Positions 6,887 to 10,930 of a stretch of DNA of 10,930 nt are shown here, piece by piece. The stretch's first letter is position 1, and every line of letters starts with the position of its first letter. The position numbers and the translations under genes were made by a program. Under the pieces are notes generated by a model. It searched no databases and was not told the origin of the DNA. It worked only from the letters and a program-made list of their open reading frames with translations. The stretch comes from JAUREX01 sp964472135. Lineage in GTDB: Bacteria; Pseudomonadota; Alphaproteobacteria; Rhodobacterales; Rhodobacteraceae. Location of the stretch: the NCBI GenBank assembly GCA_964472135.1, contig CAYYJB010000068.1, forward strand, positions 1-10,930, read 5' to 3'.

Positions 6887-7372
6887 ATGTCCGCACCGAT
6901 CCATCCCGGCGCCCGCATCGGGCATGTGCACCTGAAGGTCGCCGACCTCGAGCGCGCGATCGCCTTCTATCGCGACGTGATGGGGTTCGAGTTGACGCAG
7001 CGCTACGGCACGCAGGCCGCCTTTCTCGGGGCGGGCGGGTATCACCACCACATCGGCCTGAACACGTGGGAAAGTGCCGGCGCCCCCCCCGCGCCCGCCG
7101 GGCATCCGGGGCTTTACCATCTCGCGATCCTATATCCCGACCGGCGGAGCCTCGGGCAGGCGCTGGCGCGGGTGATCGCGGCGGGCGTTCCGCTTCAGGG
7201 CGCGGCCGACCACGGCGTGAGCGAGGCCGTCTATTTCGCCGATCCCGACGGCAACGGGATCGAGATCTATCGCGACCGTCCCGAGGCGGAATGGCCGCGC
7301 GACGCGTCGGGGACGCTCGCGATGTCGAACGCGCGGCTCGACCTCGCGGCGCTTCTTGCCGAAGCCCGCTGA
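6887..7372 (+). CDS. VOC-superfamily metalloprotein (glyoxalase / extradiol dioxygenase-like)
   Basis: This 161-residue soluble protein is built from two beta-alpha-beta-beta-beta modules, the vicinal oxygen chelate fold. Module one starts HVHLKVADLERAIAFYRDVMGFEL (H13-L36, read in two halves) and ends at YHHHIGLNTW (52-61). Module two starts LYHLAI (77-82) and ends AVYFADPDGNGIEIYRDR (115-131). The likely metal ligands are H15, H78 and E126, the usual His-His-Glu set of VOC dioxygenases. The sequence style is nearest to CatE-type catechol 2,3-dioxygenase-like proteins, but the family is broad and also includes glyoxalases, epimerases and resistance proteins. No aromatic-degradation genes are nearby, so the substrate is not assigned. 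A GAGGGG ribosome site overlaps the trpS stop, eight bases upstream. A HyuA-like gene follows after 21 bases. Confidence 0.85.
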   Translation: MSAPIHPGARIGHVHLKVADLERAIAFYRDVMGFELTQRYGTQAAFLGAGGYHHHIGLNTWESAGAPPAPAGHPGLYHLAILYPDRRSLGQALARVIAAGVPLQGAADHGVSEAVYFADPDGNGIEIYRDRPEAEWPRDASGTLAMSNARLDLAALLAEAR

Positions 7373-7393
7373 AGCGGGGCGGGGGCACGTCGG

Positions 7394-9415
7394 ATGAAGG
7401 TTCTCCTCGGGGTCGACACGGGCGGCACCTATACCGATGCGGCGGTGGTCGATGCCGACCAGACGCGGGTGCTGGGCAAGGCCAAGGCGCTGACCTCGCG
7501 GCCCGATCTGGCGGTGGGGATCGCGGGCGCGATCGACGGCGCGATGGCGGCCGCCGGGGTCGGGCCGGGCGATGTGGGGCTTGTCGCCATGTCGACGACG
7601 CTGGCGACGAATGCGCTGGTCGAGGGTCAGGGCGGACGGGCCGCGCTGATCGCGATCGGCTTCGACGCCCCGGACCTCGAACGCGCGGGGCTGGCCGAGG
7701 CGCTCGGGTCCGACACGCTCATCGCGGTGGCGGGCGGGCACGAGGCCTCGGGCGCCGAGGCGCGGCCGCTCGATCTTGCCGCCCTCGAGGCCGCGGTCGC
7801 GGCGCTGCCCGCGGGGCTGACGGGCGTTGCCGTGGCCGCCCGCTTTGCCGTGCGCAACCCCGCGCACGAAATTGCGGCGCGCGCGGCGGTCACCCGCCTT
7901 GCCGGCCTGCCCGTGACCTGCTCGCACGAGCTTTCCGCGCGCCTCAACGGCCCCAAGCGCGCGCTGACGGCGCTGCTCAATGCCCGGCTCATCGGCCTCA
8001 TCGCGCGGCTCATCGTCGCCACCGAGGCGGAACTGGCGCGGCGGGGGATCGAGGCGCCGCTCATGGTCGTGCGGGGCGATGGCGCGCTCATGTCGGCGGC
8101 GCAGGCGCGCGAGCGGCCGATCGAGACGATCCTGTCGGGCCCCGCGGCCTCGATCGTGGGGGCGCGCTGGCTGACGGGCGAGGCCGAGGCGCTGGTTTCC
8201 GACATCGGCGGCACCACGACGGACATCGCGGTGCTGCGCGGCGGCCTGCCCCGGATCGACCCCGAGGGCGCGCGCGTCGGCCGCTTTCGCACGATGGTCG
8301 AGGCGGTCGCGATGCGCACCACGGGCCTTGGCGGCGACAGCGAGGTGCATGTGAACCGCGAGGGGCTCGCGGGCGGCGTCCGCCTCGGGCCGAAGCGCGT
8401 GATCCCCGTGAGCCTCGCCGCGACGCTCGATGCCGCGACGGTGCATGCCGCGCTCGACCGCGCGCTGGCCTCGGACCTTCCGGGAGAGCATGACGGGCGG
8501 TTCGCGCTGCGTCTGGCCGGGGCCGACGCGCCGGGCCTCGATCCGCGCGAGGCCGCGCTGATGGCGCGGCTGCGCCCGACGCCGCTGCCGCTCGGCGCCG
8601 TGATCGCGGCGCGGATGGACATGGCCGCGCTCGACCGGCTGGTGGCGCGGGGCCTCGTGCAGCGCGCGGGCGTGACGCCGTCGGACGCGGCCCATGTCGC
8701 GGGGCTGCTCGGGGCGTGGGACGGGGCGGCGGCCGAGAAGGCGCTGCGCCTGATGGCGCGGCTGCGGACCGGAAGCGGGGCGGTGCTGGCACCCGACGCG
8801 CCGACGCTCGCGCGCGCCATCATCGACCAGCTGACCGAGCAGACCGTGCGCGCGCTGCTCGAGGCGGCGCTGGCCGAGGACGGGGCCGAAGGAGGCTGGA
8901 CGGCCGACGAGGCCGAGGCGCTGGCGGGCCACCCGCTCTTGCGGGCCGGGATCGCGGGGCATGCGGGGGCGCTGTCGCTGTCGGCGCGGCTCGGGCTGCC
9001 GGTGGTCGGGCTCGGGGCCTCGGCGCCCACCTATTACGGCGCGGTCGGGGCGCGGCTCGGCACGCGAATGTGCCTGCCCGAGCACGCAGGGGTCGCGAAC
9101 GCGATCGGGGCGGTGGTCGGTCAGGTCTCGGTGCGCCTCGAGGGGCTGGTCACGAGCCCGGCCGAGGGGCGCTATGTCGCGCATCTGCCGACCGGGCCGC
9201 AGGCCTTCGCGGACGAGGGCGCGGCGCGTGCGGCGCTGCGTCGCGTGCTCGAGGCCGAGGCGCGCGCGCGCGCCGTTGCCGCCGGTGCCGAGGCCGTGCG
9301 GATCGAGGCGCGCGAGGACCGGCGCGAGGCCGATATCGAGGGCCGCGCGATGTTCATCGAGGCGACGCTCGCCATCACCGCCTCTGGCCGGCCGCGCGTC
9401 GCGCGCGAGGGCTGA
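7394..9415 (+). CDS. HyuA-type hydantoinase/oxoprolinase family protein without an adjacent HyuB
   Basis: This is a 673-residue member of the ATP-dependent hydantoinase A / 5-oxoprolinase family (ASKHA nucleotide-binding fold). It shows the phosphate-1 loop GVDTGGTYTDA (6-16), STTLATNALVEG (67-78), GDGALMSAAQA (228-238), SGPAAS (248-253), the second phosphate loop SDIGGTTTDIAV (269-280), GLGGDSEV (311-318), and a C-terminal Hydant_A_C-like part with SAPTYYGAVGARLG. The length fits a complete HyuA subunit. Relatives use ATP to activate an amide or carbonyl in 5-oxoproline, N-methylhydantoin, caprolactam, acetone or acetophenone, usually with a HyuB partner subunit. None lies next to it: clpP follows 95 bases downstream. 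The substrate is unknown. The ATG at 7394 has only a weak GCACGTCGG leader, but the conserved nucleotide loop begins within six residues, so the start is sound. Confidence 0.88.
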   Translation: MKVLLGVDTGGTYTDAAVVDADQTRVLGKAKALTSRPDLAVGIAGAIDGAMAAAGVGPGDVGLVAMSTTLATNALVEGQGGRAALIAIGFDAPDLERAGLAEALGSDTLIAVAGGHEASGAEARPLDLAALEAAVAALPAGLTGVAVAARFAVRNPAHEIAARAAVTRLAGLPVTCSHELSARLNGPKRALTALLNARLIGLIARLIVATEAELARRGIEAPLMVVRGDGALMSAAQARERPIETILSGPAASIVGARWLTGEAEALVSDIGGTTTDIAVLRGGLPRIDPEGARVGRFRTMVEAVAMRTTGLGGDSEVHVNREGLAGGVRLGPKRVIPVSLAATLDAATVHAALDRALASDLPGEHDGRFALRLAGADAPGLDPREAALMARLRPTPLPLGAVIAARMDMAALDRLVARGLVQRAGVTPSDAAHVAGLLGAWDGAAAEKALRLMARLRTGSGAVLAPDAPTLARAIIDQLTEQTVRALLEAALAEDGAEGGWTADEAEALAGHPLLRAGIAGHAGALSLSARLGLPVVGLGASAPTYYGAVGARLGTRMCLPEHAGVANAIGAVVGQVSVRLEGLVTSPAEGRYVAHLPTGPQAFADEGAARAALRRVLEAEARARAVAAGAEAVRIEAREDRREADIEGRAMFIEATLAITASGRPRVAREG

Positions 9416-9426
9416 TCCCCCGCCCC

Positions 9427-9455
9427 TTGCGGCCACCCCGGGGGCAAACTAAGGT
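9427..9455 (+). promoter_or_regulatory. Weak candidate clpP promoter
   Basis: The 95-base gap 9416-9510 separates the HyuA-like gene from clpP. TTGCGG (9427-9432) and TAAGGT (9450-9455) have an ideal 17-base spacing, and the second lies in the only AT-richer stretch of the gap. CTTG at 9426-9429 also resembles an alphaproteobacterial heat-shock (RpoH) -35 element, but no good matching -10 is seen. A perfect 10-base palindrome GGACCGGTCC (9469-9478) lies just downstream, in the expected leader. AGAGGAGAAGG (near 9495-9506) is a strong ribosome site for clpP. Confidence 0.28.
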
Positions 9456-9510
9456 TTCGCATGGGCCGGGACCGGTCCGGCAGGACCTCCCGACAGAGGA
9501 GAAGGGCAGC

Positions 9511-10149
9511 ATGAGAGACCCGATCGACACCTACATGAACACCCTCGTGCCCATGGTCGTCGAACAGACGAGCCGGGGCGAGCGGGCCTATGACATCTAT
9601 TCGCGCCTGCTCAAGGAGCGCATCATCTTCATGTCGGGGCCGGTGCACGACGCGATGTCGACCCTCATCGTCGCGCAACTCCTGTTCCTCGAGGCCGAGA
9701 ACCCCTCGAAGGAAATCGCGATGTACATCAACAGCCCCGGCGGGGTGGTGACATCGGGCCTCTCGATCTACGACACGATGCTCTACATCAAGCCCAAGGT
9801 CTCGACCCTCGTCGTCGGGCAGGCGGCCTCGATGGGGTCGCTCCTGCTGACGGCGGGCGAGAAAGGGATGCGCTATGCGCTGCCGAACGCCCGCGTGATG
9901 GTCCACCAGCCCTCGGGCGGCTATCAGGGCCAAGCGACCGACATCATGATCCACGCGCGCGAGACGCAGAAGCTCAAGGATCGCCTCAACCAGATCTATG
10001 TGCGCCACACCGGGCAGGATCTGGCCACGGTCGAGGCCGCGCTCGAGCGCGACAACTTCATGTCGGCCGAAGAGGCCAAGGCCTGGGGCCTCATCGATCA
10101 GATCGTCGAGAGCCGCGAGGCCGCGCAGACCGACAAGGCCGGGGGCTGA
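9511..10149 (+). CDS. clpP: ATP-dependent Clp protease proteolytic subunit
   Basis: ClpP is the serine peptidase that assembles into a double seven-membered barrel and degrades proteins fed by ClpX or ClpA. The 212-residue protein has S107 in GQAASMGSLLL, H132 in VMVHQPSGGYQGQATD, and D181 in the LERDNFMSAEEA segment. These equal S111, H136 and D185 of the E. coli precursor with a constant offset of four. It also shows VPMVVEQTSRGERAYDIYSR near the N-terminus and INSPGG (73-78), the oxyanion-hole glycines. By this alignment the propeptide would be about ten residues. The ATG at 9511 follows a strong AGGAGAAGG ribosome site. An upstream extension in the same frame is rejected because it would run through the HyuA-like gene out of frame and has no ClpP homology. 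clpX follows 226 bases downstream. Confidence 0.98.
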   Translation: MRDPIDTYMNTLVPMVVEQTSRGERAYDIYSRLLKERIIFMSGPVHDAMSTLIVAQLLFLEAENPSKEIAMYINSPGGVVTSGLSIYDTMLYIKPKVSTLVVGQAASMGSLLLTAGEKGMRYALPNARVMVHQPSGGYQGQATDIMIHARETQKLKDRLNQIYVRHTGQDLATVEAALERDNFMSAEEAKAWGLIDQIVESREAAQTDKAGG

Positions 10150-10191
10150 ACGGGGGCGTTCGGGGGTGTTCGGGGGCGCCGTCTGGGGGGG
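10141..10191 (+). other. Five G-tracts: candidate G-quadruplex across the clpP stop codon
   Basis: Runs of at least five Gs lie at 10141-10145, 10152-10156, 10162-10166, 10172-10176 and 10185-10191 on the coding strand. The loops are 6, 5, 5 and 8 bases. This satisfies the usual G3+N1-7 pattern with spare Gs, using the first four tracts. The first tract encodes the last glycines of ClpP, so the structure would form in the mRNA over the stop codon and the start of the intergenic region. Whether it folds is inference. Confidence 0.55.
10151..10180 (+). repeat. Three tandem copies of a 10-base unit
   Basis: CGGGGGCGTT (10151-10160), CGGGGGTGTT (10161-10170) and CGGGGGCGCC (10171-10180) lie head to tail immediately after the clpP stop. 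Copies differ by one or two bases. They supply three of the G-tracts of the quadruplex candidate and probably arose by local duplication. Confidence 0.8.
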
Positions 10192-10192
10192 C

Positions 10193-10213
10193 GCCGCGCC
10201 CGCAAGGCGCGGC
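10193..10213 (+). terminator. Strong GC hairpin between clpP and clpX, terminator-like but without a T-run
   Basis: GCCGCGCC (10193-10200) and GGCGCGGC (10206-10213) are perfect reverse complements with a CGCAA loop, giving a stable 8-bp stem. It starts right after the G-tracts. The following bases are ATCACCCCC, with no run of T, so it may slow polymerase, protect the clpP mRNA 3' end or mark a processing site rather than act as an efficient intrinsic terminator. Confidence 0.5.
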
Positions 10214-10220
10214 ATCACCC

Positions 10221-10375
10221 CCGGCGACAGGGGCGGACGATTTGGCGTTGTGCCCCGCGCCCCCTGACTTTATGGTCTGGAAAGGTTCGCCAGTCGATAG
10301 GTGCCGGGCGGAACCGAGCGCATCTGGTGGCCGGCGACAGGGCCGAGACGGATTGGCAAAGGGCAGAGACGGACG

Positions 10376-10382
<7 letters not shown>
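10221..10382 (+). repeat. Diverged repeated leader motif upstream of and into clpX
   Basis: The 12-mer CCGGCGACAGGG occurs exactly at 10221-10232 and 10331-10342, 110 bases apart, and both copies are followed by a GGA...GAT(T)TTGGC-like stretch. In addition AGGGCNGAGACGGA occurs at 10339-10352 and 10360-10373 (13 of 14 bases the same, 21 bases apart). The second of these runs into the clpX start, where ATGGCAA matches the TTGGCAA of the first. The segment therefore holds about three related copies of a leader element. Confidence 0.55.
10248..10276 (+). promoter_or_regulatory. Weak candidate clpX promoter
   Basis: TTGTGC (10248-10253) and TATGGT (10271-10276) are spaced by 17 bases in the most AT-rich part of the clpP-clpX gap, about 100 bases before the clpX ATG. 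Matches to consensus are modest (three of six and four of six). A separate clpX promoter is plausible given the long gap and the hairpin upstream, but read-through from clpP is also likely. Confidence 0.25.

Positions 10383-10930
<548 letters not shown>

Noticed and set aside
7130..9436. A long minus-strand open frame antisense to the VOC and HyuA-like genes.
   Set aside because: Low-complexity Arg/His/Gly-rich translation with no recognisable motif; the plus strand has intact conserved motifs.
9422..9445. Hairpin GCCCC/GGGGC between the HyuA-like gene and clpP as a terminator.
   Set aside because: Short stem, large loop and no T-run; it also overlaps the only plausible clpP promoter.
8716..9510. 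In-frame upstream extension of clpP.
   Set aside because: It overlaps the HyuA-like gene in another frame, lacks ClpP-like sequence, and the ATG at 9511 has a strong ribosome site and the expected ClpP N-terminus.
10150..10375. A small protein gene in the clpP-clpX gap.
   Set aside because: Open frames there are short, extend into clpP or clpX in other frames, and lack a ribosome site or recognisable sequence; the gap is better explained by repeats and RNA structure.

Overview
The window comes from a very GC-rich alphaproteobacterium, most likely a member of the Rhodobacterales (Rhodobacter/Paracoccus-like). This rests on base composition, protein style and gene content, not on a database search. 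Nearly all of it is ordinary chromosomal coding sequence. There is no insertion sequence, phage gene, tRNA, rRNA or CRISPR array.

Layout. (1) 1-1331, minus strand: the front of a carbon-phosphorus (C-P) lyase operon, phnG-phnH-phnI, with phnI cut by the left edge. Both junctions are TGATG stop/start overlaps. (2) 1437-2168, plus: phnF, the divergent GntR-type regulator. The 105-base gap between phnF and phnG holds a tandem 8-base repeat that is a good operator candidate. (3) 2176-5756, minus: a rhomboid-fold membrane protein lacking the catalytic residues, a GMC flavin oxidoreductase overlapping its stop codon, then trpB, which runs convergently into phnF with a 7-base gap. (4) 5847-9415, plus: trpS, a single-domain VOC metalloenzyme and a stand-alone HyuA-type hydantoinase/oxoprolinase protein, closely spaced and probably cotranscribed. 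(5) 9511 to the right edge, plus: clpP and the first 185 codons of clpX, the ATP-dependent ClpXP protease.

How they work together. PhnGHI (with PhnJ and the rest beyond the left edge) take up the first steps of phosphonate breakdown under phosphate shortage, and PhnF most likely represses them. TrpB makes tryptophan and TrpS charges it to tRNA, but the two genes are on opposite strands with two unrelated genes between them. ClpP and ClpX form one protease.

The least ordinary parts are non-coding or degenerate. The 226-base clpP-clpX gap holds five G-tracts of at least five Gs (a textbook G-quadruplex pattern overlapping the clpP stop codon), an 8-bp perfect hairpin, a distal C-rich segment that could compete for the G-tracts, and a repeated leader motif running into the clpX start. 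The rhomboid has no serine at all across the catalytic region. I see no wholly new multi-gene system here.
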